Positions 48,402 to 56,607 of a stretch of 64,000 bases of DNA are shown here, in pieces (the first letter of the stretch is position 1; each line of letters starts with the position of its first letter). The notes below the pieces were generated by a model. The model made no database searches. It was given only the letters and a program-made list of their open reading frames with translations, and was not told where the DNA came from. Source of the stretch: Tsuneonella aeria (lineage in GTDB: Bacteria > Pseudomonadota > Alphaproteobacteria > Sphingomonadales > Sphingomonadaceae); assembly GCF_009827495.1 (NCBI RefSeq), contig NZ_WTZA01000001.1, positions 1,431,001 through 1,495,000 on the forward strand, written 5' to 3'. A program made the position numbers and the translations under genes.

Positions 48402-48662
48402 TCAATGCGTCCCGGCGGGAGGCGCCGGCGGGTCCATCATCTTGGTCGCCTTGCGCCCGATCTGCCCCAGCGACCCTTTCCCCTCCAGCGTCTTTTCACC
48501 GAGATAAGCCGCCAGCGATGTGGCAGCGGACAACGCGAGGGTTCGCGCCTCGGGGTGCTCGAGCAAGCCGATTAACTTTCGCAAGTCCTTGCGTGTCCCC
48601 TTGGACAACTTGAACCCGAAAATCCGCTTGGGAATTGTCACCTTCTTGTCGGGCTTTGCCAT
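48402..48662 (-). CDS. Small basic protein upstream of ppk
   Basis: 86 residues: MAKPDKKVTIPKRIFGFKLSKGTRKDLRKLIGLLEHPEARTLALSAATSLAAYLGEK and a tail. The pattern of a Lys-rich start, IPKRIxGxKLxKxxRK, then a hydrophobic helical end resembles small conserved proteins of sphingomonads; I cannot name a function. The frame runs on upstream into the broken gene, but the ATG here and the change of composition suggest an independent gene. It ends 86 bases before ppk. Confidence 0.6.
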   Translation of the reverse strand: MAKPDKKVTIPKRIFGFKLSKGTRKDLRKLIGLLEHPEARTLALSAATSLAAYLGEKTLEGKGSLGQIGRKATKMMDPPAPPAGTH

Positions 48663-49187
48663 GCTTGCACAAGGCGCCGCCAGCGTCGGCTTCGATGCCG
48701 CGTTCGCGCATAGCCCAATGGACGATGGCCTTGCTCGGATAGCGCGTTCCGTCGTGGACCAGCCAGTATCGGTTAGGCAGACGCGAACCTCGAGCGTACT
48801 CACGAAGTCTTGCGGCGAGCTGGCGGCATCGCAGGCTGCGATCGCTGCGAGAATGGCTTGGCGGTCGAGGCCGGACAAGCGGCCGCTCGGGCTGGCCTCG
48901 GCTTCGCAGAAGCGACGGTAGGTGGTCAGGGCCGATCGATAGGATGCCAGATTGTTGTAGAGATGCCCATCGATGGCGAGCGCTGTAAGGTTTGGCCGCC
49001 CCGCCGCTTCATCGGCGGTTGAATAAGCGAAGGTTTCGAGCAGCGACGCCATCCGGTTTTGCCGAAAGTGTTCGTCGAGGTCACCGTGGGCCTGATCGAC
49101 TCGTCTGGCGTCCGACATCTTGGTGCCGATGCTACTCGGCGCGAGCTCCTGTGTCTCAAGCCACGTCCTGTATTCCTGATCTCTCAC
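48663..49187 (-). pseudogene. Broken N-terminal part of a restriction-type (ScoMcrA-like) gene
   Basis: MRDQEYRTWLETQELAPSSIGTKMSDARRVDQAHGDLDEHF...LASYRSALTTYRRFCE resembles the N-terminal SAM-like region of restriction-associated proteins. After about residue 128 this frame loses sense, while another frame of the same strand continues with RYWLVHDGTRYPSKAIVHWAMRERGIEADAGGALC, the YWLVHDGxRYPSKAI motif of McrA-type head domains. So a frameshift lies near 48790-48805. The coding sense then stops at the start of the 86-residue gene, so the rest (HNH or other nuclease) is gone. Likely a defence-gene remnant at the element end. Confidence 0.7.
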
Positions 49188-49473
49188 CCGCGCTGCTCCA
49201 GTATCCTCTGAGGCTTGCCATCGAACGTCATCGCGACAGATTCGGACGCAGGCAAAAGTTCAGTTCGTTGGTCAACGAGCTTGGCAGATCGGAGCTACAA
49301 CTCATAGAGGCGGTCTTGGTCGGCGGGCGGGGAAAGGTCGCGGAACTAGGTTTCCGCCAGTCACGCTCCCACCGCCCAATATTCGATCAAAATAAACCTG
49401 GGGTATATTATGGGGTAAAATACAGGGTCGATTCAAGGTTCAACTCTTAAGTTCAATTGGTTAGCGCCTGAGG
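49188..49473. other. Spacer between the broken gene and attachment copy 3
   Basis: No gene with clear sense. It becomes AT-richer towards 49380-49440 and holds the TGGGGTA pair at 49399-49417. Confidence 0.5.
49399..49417 (+). repeat. TGGGGTA direct repeat near attachment copy 3
   Basis: TGGGGTATATTATGGGGTA: two heptamers with a 12-bp period, 57 bases before the attachment copy. The same period is seen at the other element ends, which suggests integrase arm sites. Confidence 0.45.
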
Positions 49474-49495
49474 TCGAATCCCTCCGTCTCCGCCA
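49474..49495 (+). repeat. Attachment copy 3: 22-bp tRNA-Ser 3' end
   Basis: Exact copy of 25602-25623, from the T-loop to CCA, preceded by AGG. No tRNA structure can be formed upstream, so it is a duplicated tRNA end and not a gene. Confidence 0.85.
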
Positions 49496-49720
49496 GGACT
49501 GCTTTCGCAAGCATCCATATAGCGGCCAGCGACACCGTTACAGCCAATTCCGAGGTGTGGACGGCAAAGCCGAGACAGCCGCCGCGTTTGCCAACGGATC
49601 TGCGCTGAGCTCGATTGCGCGCGCCGTTGGCGACCGACCGATGCCCCGGCGCTTGCTTCTGGCCAGCTCTCAGGAGTCCTGTACGGAGTATTCGAAATCC
49701 GCAGTCCGCCAGCCTGACAA

Positions 49721-49797
49721 TGGCGCGCCCGGCAGGACTCGAACCTGCTGCCTCAAGATTAGAAGTCTCGCGCTCTATCCAGATGAGCTACGGGCGC
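49721..49797 (-). tRNA. tRNA-Arg(TCT)
   Basis: Acceptor GCGCCCG / CGGGCGC, D-arm GCTC...GAGC, anticodon stem CGAGA/TCTTG with loop CTTCTAA (TCT), T-arm GCAGG-TTCGAGT-CCTGC, encoded CCA. Reads AGA. Confidence 0.95.
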
Positions 49798-49856
49798 GCG
49801 CCGGGGCTGCGCATAGCGTGCTTTTCCCATCCGACAAATCGGGATAACCGGCACCG

Positions 49857-50597
49857 ATGGCTGAAACGGTAACACGCATCGAAGGCGATGCCGCCGCGCC
49901 CCGGCAGTTCCGCTATTACGATCTTGTCATGGCGGCATTCGTCGCCATCCTGCTGCTATCGAACGTGATCGGCGCCGCCAAGCCAAGTTATGTCACCCTG
50001 CCCGGCGGCATGGAATGGTCGTTCGGCGCCGGGGTATTGTTCTTCCCCATCAGCTACATCATCGGCGATGTTCTGACCGAAGTGTATGGATATGCCCGCG
50101 CGCGCCGGGTGATCTGGACCGGGTTTGCCGCGCTCGCATTCATGGCCTTCATGGCCTGGGTTGTGGTCGCGCTGCCCCCGGCAGACGGGTGGCCCGGCCA
50201 GCCGGCTTACGAGTTCGTGTTCGGCAATTCATGGCGCATCGTCGCCGCGTCCATGGTGGCGTTCTGGGCGGGGGAGTTCGCCAACAGCTTCGTACTCGCC
50301 CGCATGAAGGTCCGCACCGGGGGCAAGCACTTGTGGGCGCGCACGATCGGATCGACCGTGGTCGGCCAGGGCCTCGACAGCCTGATATTCTATCCTCTGG
50401 CGTTCTACGGCATCGCCGGCTGGCCGCCCGAACAGCTGATGCAGGTCGTGCTGTCGCAATGGGCGATCAAGACCGCTTGGGAAGCGGCACTGACGCCGCT
50501 CACTTATCTGGTGATCGGCGCGCTCAAGCGGCGCGAAGGGGTGGAGGTGTTCGATACCGGCACCGATTTTTCGCCCTTCGGCCGGCGGGGCGCCTGA
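49857..50597 (+). CDS. Queuosine precursor transporter (YhhQ/VUT family)
   Basis: 246 residues, about six membrane helices. Family stretches: AAFVAILLLSNVIGAAKPSYVTLPGG, GAGVLFFPISYIIGDVLTEVYGYARARRVIWTGF, EFANSFVLARMKVRTGGKHLWARTIGSTVVGQGLDSLIFYPLAFYG, QWAIKTAWEAALTPLTYLVIGALKRREGVEVFD. Imports preQ0/preQ1 for queuosine tRNA modification. First intact gene after the tandem islands; tRNA-Arg lies just upstream on the other strand. Confidence 0.92.
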   Translation: MAETVTRIEGDAAAPRQFRYYDLVMAAFVAILLLSNVIGAAKPSYVTLPGGMEWSFGAGVLFFPISYIIGDVLTEVYGYARARRVIWTGFAALAFMAFMAWVVVALPPADGWPGQPAYEFVFGNSWRIVAASMVAFWAGEFANSFVLARMKVRTGGKHLWARTIGSTVVGQGLDSLIFYPLAFYGIAGWPPEQLMQVVLSQWAIKTAWEAALTPLTYLVIGALKRREGVEVFDTGTDFSPFGRRGA

Positions 50598-50606
50598 CGC
50601 AAACGA

Positions 50607-50632
50607 AGGGCCGGACGTCGCCGCCCGGCCCT
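50607..50632. terminator. Hairpin between convergent yhhQ-type and TonB genes
   Basis: Perfect 8-bp stem AGGGCCGG / CCGGCCCT with a 10-base loop, but without a T-run on either side. A weak bidirectional terminator candidate. Confidence 0.5.
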
Positions 50633-50658
50633 CCCGCTTCACGCCCGTCCGCAGCTTT

Positions 50659-53268
50659 TCAGAATTTCGTGCGCACGGTCACGCCGTAGGTGCGCGGTTC
50701 TTCCAGGAAAGCGATCCGCGAACGCTGGCCCGCACCGCCGCGCAGCGGGGTGTTCGCGGTGATGCCGCGGGTAATCTCGTTCGACAGGTTCACGCCCCAC
50801 ACCTCGAACGAGAACCGTTCATCCGAGGTGCTGATGCCCAGCCGCGCGTTCACCTTGAAATAATCCTCCTGGTAATCGAACGGCAGCAGCGCAAAGGGCG
50901 GCGCGGATTCGCTGGGCGTGGTGCTCGTCCGCCGCTTGCCGGAATAGGCCGCGTTGACGTTCGCCAGCAGCCCCCAGCCCGATGCGTTCGAGGGCCCGTG
51001 ATACGTGATCCCGGCCACGCCGCTCCACTTCGGCGCGTTGGTCAGTGGCTGCCCGCACAGGGTTCGCACGGTTGCCAGCGCGCCGCCGGTGATCCCTTCA
51101 TCGCAATCGCCCGGATAACGTGCGTCGACATAAGTAACCGATGCGTTGATGGTCATGTGCGGGTCGAACCGGGCGGCTAACTCCAGTTCCGCCCCGGTCG
51201 ACTTGGCCGAAGCGACGTTGAACGTCTGGAACTGCACGCCGGTGAATTCCAGCACCTGGAAATCGGTCATGTCCATGTGGAACACGGCCAGGTTGGCGGT
51301 CGCTCGGTTGTTGAGCAGCGACGTCTTGATGCCGATTTCATAGGCATCAACCTTTTCGGAATCGAACCGCGGGTCGAGCCCGCCCGCCGCAGCCGCGGGA
51401 TCGAGGTTGAACCCGCCTGACTTGAAGCCGTGCGCGAAGCTGGCGTAGGCGAGGAAGCCCGCGTTGTTGTTGTAGGCGAGCTGCGCCGTGTAGGTCAGCT
51501 CGTTGTCCTTGAACCGAAGGTCGAATTCGCGCGGCAGCGGCAGGAATGTCGACGCCGGAAGGTTGGCCTGGGTCGCGAAGGGGAAACAGCTCAACCCCAG
51601 CGCGCCTCCGGCAAGCGCCTGCGCCGTTGCCGCGGGCAGCCCCACGATCCCGGTGAGGTTCGTGATGATATTGCTGAACCCGCCCGCGATCGTTGCGCAC
51701 GCCGGCGAACTGGCGGAAAGCTGGTCGAAGGCGCCATCCTTCGTCTCGTCGACATAGCGCGCGCCCAGCGTCACGCTGATGTTTTCCGTCACATCGAACA
51801 CGTTGTGCGTGAACACCGAAAAGCTCTTGGCATCCTGCGTGAAGCGATTGACCGCAAAGCTGCCCGATGAATTCACGCCAACCACGTTCGGCAGCGCGAA
51901 GTTGGGCACCGGCCCCACGCCGGGAATCACGGTGACGCCGGTCGCCTGGGCCAGACGGGTCAGGGCGAACAGGGGATTGGGGCCGAACGGCCTGAACCCG
52001 TTGCCGAGCGCGTTGAACAGCTGGGTCGAGGCATAGGCCTGGTAATCCGGCCCCAGCGTCATCGACTGGATCTCGTCGATCTTCTCGTCGGAGTAATAGG
52101 CCCCGATCAGCCAGTCGAACCGGTCGTTGAATGCCGCGCCCTGCAGGCGCAGTTCGTGCGTCATCACCTTGTTGGTGCCGCCACTGTAAGGCGCATCGGG
52201 CGAAAAGCTGCTCGGCCCCACCTGGTACACGTCGAGACCCACGAAGTCGTCCTGCCCGGACTGCGCTTTGAACCGGCGGTAGGAACCGATGTAGGTGAGG
52301 TCCGCCGCGCCCAGTCCCAATTTCACCTCGCCCGAAACGCCCCATTGCTTCGTCGCGTTGTAGAACCCGTCGTCGCTGGAGATGCGGTCCTGCACCGAGC
52401 CGGGACCGAAATCGATGACGCCGCCATTCGGGGGCAGGCCGTAGGCGGCAAAGGCTCCGGCGTTGCGCAGCTCGGTTTCGCGAATGATCACCGCCGAACA
52501 GCAGTTTTCGTCCGATTCCGCGTAGTCGCCAATCAGCCGCACGCTGAGATCGGCGGTGGGTTCCCACAATGCCTGGCCGCGCAGAATGAACCGGTCGCGG
52601 TTGCCGCTTTCCGCCCCGCTGATCGAGCTGTTGATGATGCCGTCGCGCTTGCGATAGGCGCCCGACAGGCGAAGTCCGAGCTGCCCCTCGATAACCGGCG
52701 CACTGACACCCGCCTGCGCGCCGATGTAGTCGAGGTTGCCGTAACTGGCGTTGGCGAAGCCTTCGAATTCGTTGAGGTTGGGCCGCCGGGTCGTGATGTT
52801 GAGCGCGCCCGCCGATGTGTTGCGGCCGAACAGCGTGCCTTGCGGGCCGCGCAGGATCTCCAGCCGCTCCAGATCGAGCAGATCGCCCAGCGCGATGCCG
52901 GGGCGCGACTGATACACGCCGTCGATGAACACGCCGACCGAGCTTTCGAGGCCGGTGTTATTGCCCGTGGTGCCGACGCCGCGGATGCGGATGGAGGTTC
53001 CTTGCGTTTCAGTCTGGGAGGACTGGATGTTGAAACTGGGGGAGATCGATGACAGCGTCCTGATATCCATCACCCCCTGCCGCTCGAGTTCGGCGGGCTG
53101 GACAGCGGTGACCGCGATCGGAATATCCTGGACGTCTGCGGCACGCAGCGTGGCGGTGACGATGATCACGTCCCGTTCGTTGGCCTGGCCGGCAGTCGTG
53201 TCTTGAGCGTGAGCACAAGCTGGCACGATTGCGCACGCGCTCGCGAACAGGGCAGCCTTCCCCCTCAT
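50659..53268 (-). CDS. TonB-dependent receptor, substrate unknown
   Basis: 869 residues from ATG with GGAGAGG upstream. Signal peptide (KAALFASACAIVPACAHAQ). Plug: VIIVTATLRAADVQDIPIAVTAVQPAELERQGVMDIRTLSSISPSFN, TSIRIRGVGTTGNNTGLESSVGVFIDGVYQSRPG, LERLEILRGPQGTLFGRNTSAGALNITTRRP. The barrel ends EEPRTYGVTVRTKF. This is the large subgroup of sphingomonad receptors with an N-terminal VTATxR box and no clear substrate. Divergent from the cobalamin operon. Confidence 0.93.
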   Translation of the reverse strand: MRGKAALFASACAIVPACAHAQDTTAGQANERDVIIVTATLRAADVQDIPIAVTAVQPAELERQGVMDIRTLSSISPSFNIQSSQTETQGTSIRIRGVGTTGNNTGLESSVGVFIDGVYQSRPGIALGDLLDLERLEILRGPQGTLFGRNTSAGALNITTRRPNLNEFEGFANASYGNLDYIGAQAGVSAPVIEGQLGLRLSGAYRKRDGIINSSISGAESGNRDRFILRGQALWEPTADLSVRLIGDYAESDENCCSAVIIRETELRNAGAFAAYGLPPNGGVIDFGPGSVQDRISSDDGFYNATKQWGVSGEVKLGLGAADLTYIGSYRRFKAQSGQDDFVGLDVYQVGPSSFSPDAPYSGGTNKVMTHELRLQGAAFNDRFDWLIGAYYSDEKIDEIQSMTLGPDYQAYASTQLFNALGNGFRPFGPNPLFALTRLAQATGVTVIPGVGPVPNFALPNVVGVNSSGSFAVNRFTQDAKSFSVFTHNVFDVTENISVTLGARYVDETKDGAFDQLSASSPACATIAGGFSNIITNLTGIVGLPAATAQALAGGALGLSCFPFATQANLPASTFLPLPREFDLRFKDNELTYTAQLAYNNNAGFLAYASFAHGFKSGGFNLDPAAAAGGLDPRFDSEKVDAYEIGIKTSLLNNRATANLAVFHMDMTDFQVLEFTGVQFQTFNVASAKSTGAELELAARFDPHMTINASVTYVDARYPGDCDEGITGGALATVRTLCGQPLTNAPKWSGVAGITYHGPSNASGWGLLANVNAAYSGKRRTSTTPSESAPPFALLPFDYQEDYFKVNARLGISTSDERFSFEVWGVNLSNEITRGITANTPLRGGAGQRSRIAFLEEPRTYGVTVRTKF

Positions 53269-53504
53269 CAATCCTCTCCTCGATGAGCCGTCTAGAGCGC
53301 GGCTTCAATCCCGCTGAAGCTAATCCTATTTCTCGTCCGCTGGCAATAACGCCATACTTGCAGCGCGGATCGCCGATTTACGCAACAAAAATGCGCGAAG
53401 GAGATTTGTCCGCGGACTGCAACCGGCGCGCTCGCGCGGCCGCGGGGAATGCTCACTCCTCCCATCCCCATTGACATGGCAAATGGCCGCGGACATTGGG
53501 CGGG

Positions 53505-53682
53505 CAGACGGTGCCGGGGCGTTCGCGCTTCGGCTAAGAGGGAAGCCGGTCAGATGCCGGCGCTGTGCCCGCAACTGTAGGCCGGGAGCCCCGAACCACT
53601 CAATGTCACTGGCCAGGCAGCAGCCTTGCCGGGAAGACGGTTCGACGGCAGTGATCGGCAAGCCAGGAAACCTGCCGTCGCG
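53505..53682 (+). promoter_or_regulatory. Cobalamin (AdoCbl) riboswitch
   Basis: The B12 box AGCCAGGAAACCTGCC is at 53661-53676. Upstream are GGGAAGCCGGT, GATGCCGGCGCTGTGCCCGC (conserved core pairing region) and GCCGGGAAGACGG, in the right order for a class I cobalamin riboswitch. It lies about 170 bases before btuB. It should lower expression of the B12 uptake operon when adenosylcobalamin is plentiful. Confidence 0.95.
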
Positions 53683-53851
53683 TCGTTCGTCCGGGGCCGG
53701 GATCAGCCTATCGGGACAGGAAACGCGCGTTTCCGTCAGTAACGACAGCGTGCCGGTTTCCGGGGCAGCGGTGAACACCGCGGCCGGCCATTCTGTCGTC
53801 TGACCGCGCGGGCACCGGGCCCCTGTGCGGGATACCTGACTGGACGCCCTG

Positions 53852-55759
53852 ATGCCCGCATTCCGTTACCTGCTCGCCGCCGCTCCGCTGCTTTCGTTCC
53901 CCTCGCTCGCCGTTGCCGAGACCGGACCGGTGGACGCCGGCACCATCATCGTGACAGCCACCCGAACGGAGCGCCCCGTGGAGAGCGTGGGCCAGTCGGT
54001 CACGATCGTCGACGAGGAAGAGATCGCCGCGCGCCAGGCAGTCTCTGCGATCGACATCCTGCGCACCGTGCCGGGGGTTCGCTTCAATCGCAACGGAGGG
54101 CTCGGCGCCGCGGCCGGACTGTCTATCCGCGGTGCCGAGAGCGACCATACCGTAGTCTTGATCGACGGGGTGAAGCTCAACGATCCCGCGGCGCCCGGCG
54201 CCGGGTTCGACTTTGGCCCCCTTCTGATGGGCAACATTGCCCGGGTGGAAGTCGTGCGGGGCGCGCAGTCGGTTCTTTACGGCAGCCAAGCGATCGGCGG
54301 CGTCGTCAACCTGATCACCCGCACGGCGACCGATCCATTCGCACTGGATGCACGCGCCGAGTACGGCAGCCGCGACACTGCGCACCTGGTGGGCAACGTG
54401 AGCGGTCGCGCCGGGGCGGCGAGCGGCAGCCTGGGCATCACATATCTTCGCACGGACGGCATATCGGCGTTCTCGAGCGAACGGGGCGGTGCGGAACGCG
54501 ACGGGTTCGAAAGCATCGGGGGCAACGGGCGCTTGACGGTGGACGTCAGCGATACGGTCTCGCTGGATCTGCGCGGGTTCTACGCCGATGCGTCGATCGA
54601 CCTCGACGGGTTTCCCCCGCCCCTCTACGCGTTTTCGGACACGGCCGACCGCTCGTTTCGAAAGGACCTCGTGGGATACGCAGGCGTCAATGCCGCGCTG
54701 CTCCAGGGGCGCTTCCGCAATCGCCTCGGCATTGCCTACACACGCGTCGACCGTCGCAACGTGGATCGATCGCTGGACACGGCCGTGGAAACGTTCGCAT
54801 CGGAAGGGACCAACCGTCGCTTCGAATACCAGGGAGTGCTGGACCTGTCCCGCGCCACCCAGCTCGTCATGGGTGCGGAGCACGAGGAATCCCGCTACGC
54901 CAGTTCGAATTACGGCGGCCCGGACGACCGCGAGAGCGTGACCGTCCAGTCGCTTTACGGCCAACTCAGCCTGGCACCATTGCCGGGCCTGTCGCTGATC
55001 GGCGGCGTTCGACATGACGATCACCGGACCTTCGGCGGCGAGACCACCGTGGCCGGAAACGCCGCCTGGTCACCCAACGGCGGGGCGACGGTAATCCGGG
55101 CAAGCTATGGCGAAGGGTTCAAGGCGCCGTCGCTGTTCCAGTTGTTCAGCGATTACGGCAACACGGCGCTGCAGCCCGAACGTGCGCGCACCCGCGATGT
55201 GGGCATCACGCACGCGTTTCTGGATCGGCGGGCGCAAGTCGGCGTGACCTGGTTCAACCGCACCGCGACCAATCTCATCGCCTATGTCTCGTGCTTTGGC
55301 AGCACCGATGCGCTCTGCGCGGAGCGCCCGTTCGGCACGTACGACAACATCGCCCGCGCCAAGGCCGACGGCTGGGAATTCACTCTCGGCCTGGAGCCGG
55401 TGGACGGGTTCGACCTTGCACTCCAATATTCGGTGGTCGACGCCTTCGACCGTGTATCGGGCCGGCGCCTTGCACGCCGCGCGCGGGAGAGCGCCAGCCT
55501 GGTGGCCGACTGGCGCGCACCCAGCGGCCTGTCCCTGGGTATGACCGTCCTGATGACGGGCGACAGCTTCGAAGATGCGGCCAACACCGCGCCGCTCGAC
55601 GGATACGTGGAGACGGACCTGCGCGCCGGCTTCGCGCTGACCCCCCAGATCGAGGTGTTCGGCCGGATCGATAACCTGTTCGACGCCCGGTACGAGACCG
55701 CCCTGCTCTACGGCCAGCCGGGTCGATCGGTCACCGCCGGGTTGCGGTACAGCATGTGA
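53852..55759 (+). CDS. btuB: Vitamin B12 TonB-dependent receptor
   Basis: 635 residues, the size of BtuB. Signal peptide (YLLAAAPLLSFPSLAVAE), TonB box-like TIIVTATRTERPVESV, plug VSAIDILRTVPGVRFNRNGGLGAAAGLSIRGAESDHTVVLIDGVKLNDPAAPGAGFDFGPLLMGNIARVEVVRGAQSVLYGSQAIGGVVNLITR. Barrel end RIDNLFDARYETALLYGQPGRSVTAGLRYSM. It brings cobalamin across the outer membrane. Behind the riboswitch and overlapping btuF by one base. Confidence 0.95.
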   Translation: MPAFRYLLAAAPLLSFPSLAVAETGPVDAGTIIVTATRTERPVESVGQSVTIVDEEEIAARQAVSAIDILRTVPGVRFNRNGGLGAAAGLSIRGAESDHTVVLIDGVKLNDPAAPGAGFDFGPLLMGNIARVEVVRGAQSVLYGSQAIGGVVNLITRTATDPFALDARAEYGSRDTAHLVGNVSGRAGAASGSLGITYLRTDGISAFSSERGGAERDGFESIGGNGRLTVDVSDTVSLDLRGFYADASIDLDGFPPPLYAFSDTADRSFRKDLVGYAGVNAALLQGRFRNRLGIAYTRVDRRNVDRSLDTAVETFASEGTNRRFEYQGVLDLSRATQLVMGAEHEESRYASSNYGGPDDRESVTVQSLYGQLSLAPLPGLSLIGGVRHDDHRTFGGETTVAGNAAWSPNGGATVIRASYGEGFKAPSLFQLFSDYGNTALQPERARTRDVGITHAFLDRRAQVGVTWFNRTATNLIAYVSCFGSTDALCAERPFGTYDNIARAKADGWEFTLGLEPVDGFDLALQYSVVDAFDRVSGRRLARRARESASLVADWRAPSGLSLGMTVLMTGDSFEDAANTAPLDGYVETDLRAGFALTPQIEVFGRIDNLFDARYETALLYGQPGRSVTAGLRYSM

Positions 55760-56607
55760 TGGCGCGCGGGGGCAGTCTGGCAGCACTGGCCGCAGTCCTT
55801 GGGCTGGCCGGTTGCGTCCCGGCGGCCGCCCCCACGCGCGCGGCGCCGCTGCGGATCGTCAGCCTGGATTACTGCGCGGACCAGTTCGTGCTCCGTTTCG
55901 CGCCGCGCGCCCATATCGCGGGGCTGTCGCCCGACGCGGGCAAGCCATTTTCCTATATGCGGGCGGCGGCGCAGGGGGTCCCGACGATCCGCCCCCGCAC
56001 GGACGACGTGCTTGCGCTGCGACCCGACGTGGTCGTGCGTTCCTACGGAGGCGGGCCCGGAATAGAGCGCGCGCTCGGGCAGGCCAGAGTGCGGGTGATC
56101 CAGCTGGGGTTTCCCGAAACCCTCGCCGATGTGCGGAGCGAGGTGGTCCGCGTCGGCGCGGCGCTCGGCGACCCGAAGGAAGCGGAGGTCGTGGCGAAGG
56201 CGATGGACCGCCGCCTCGCCTCCATTCCGCAACCATCGGGCGGGCGGCCGCGCGCGCTCTACATGACAGCGGGCGGGGTCACCGCCGGTCCCGGCACGCT
56301 CGTGCACGAACTGTTCGAAGCGGCGGGACTCGACAATTTCCAGGATCGGCCCGGATGGAACCCGATCCCGCTGGAACGCCTGGCCTACTCACGGCCCGAT
56401 CTGATCGCGGCGGCCTCGTTCGCCGGCGCCGGTGGCAACATCGACAGCTGGAGCGCCGCCCGCCATCCCTTGGCGCTGGCCCCCCTGCGCGCAGGGCCGC
56501 AGGTCGGAATCGAAGGCGCGTGGACTTCGTGCGGCGGCTGGTTCCTGGTCGATGCGGTGGAAGCCCTCGCCCGTCACCGGGCCGCCATGGAGAGCACGGG
56601 CCGATGA
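55759..56607 (+). CDS. btuF: Cobalamin ABC transporter substrate-binding protein
   Basis: 282 residues from the ATG that overlaps the btuB stop (TGATG); a GTG one codon earlier also exists. Lipobox in LAALAAVLGLAGC. Periplasmic binding-protein fold: LRIVSLDYCADQFVLRFAPRAHIAGLSPDA, ALRPDVVVRSYGGGPG, RALYMTAGGVTAGPGTLVHELFEAAGLDNF. It captures B12 in the periplasm for BtuCD. Four-base overlap with btuC. Confidence 0.9.
   Translation: MARGGSLAALAAVLGLAGCVPAAAPTRAAPLRIVSLDYCADQFVLRFAPRAHIAGLSPDAGKPFSYMRAAAQGVPTIRPRTDDVLALRPDVVVRSYGGGPGIERALGQARVRVIQLGFPETLADVRSEVVRVGAALGDPKEAEVVAKAMDRRLASIPQPSGGRPRALYMTAGGVTAGPGTLVHELFEAAGLDNFQDRPGWNPIPLERLAYSRPDLIAAASFAGAGGNIDSWSAARHPLALAPLRAGPQVGIEGAWTSCGGWFLVDAVEALARHRAAMESTGR

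Larger units (their letters stand above)
40178..49495. mobile_element. Putative element 2: integrase-less segment with phosphorus genes
   Basis: About 9.3 kb between attachment copy 2 and attachment copy 3. It holds arm-like 12-bp-period repeats near each end, a 1-kb gene-free start, phytase, TonB receptor, ppx, ppk, an 86-residue gene and a broken restriction-type gene. No integrase. It could be a decayed second element, or chromosomal DNA trapped between two insertions; the sequence alone does not decide. Confidence 0.5.

Noticed and set aside
49441-49495. A second tRNA-Ser gene at 49.44-49.50 kb
   Set aside because: Only the last 22 bases match; acceptor 5' strand, D-arm and anticodon arm cannot be formed upstream.
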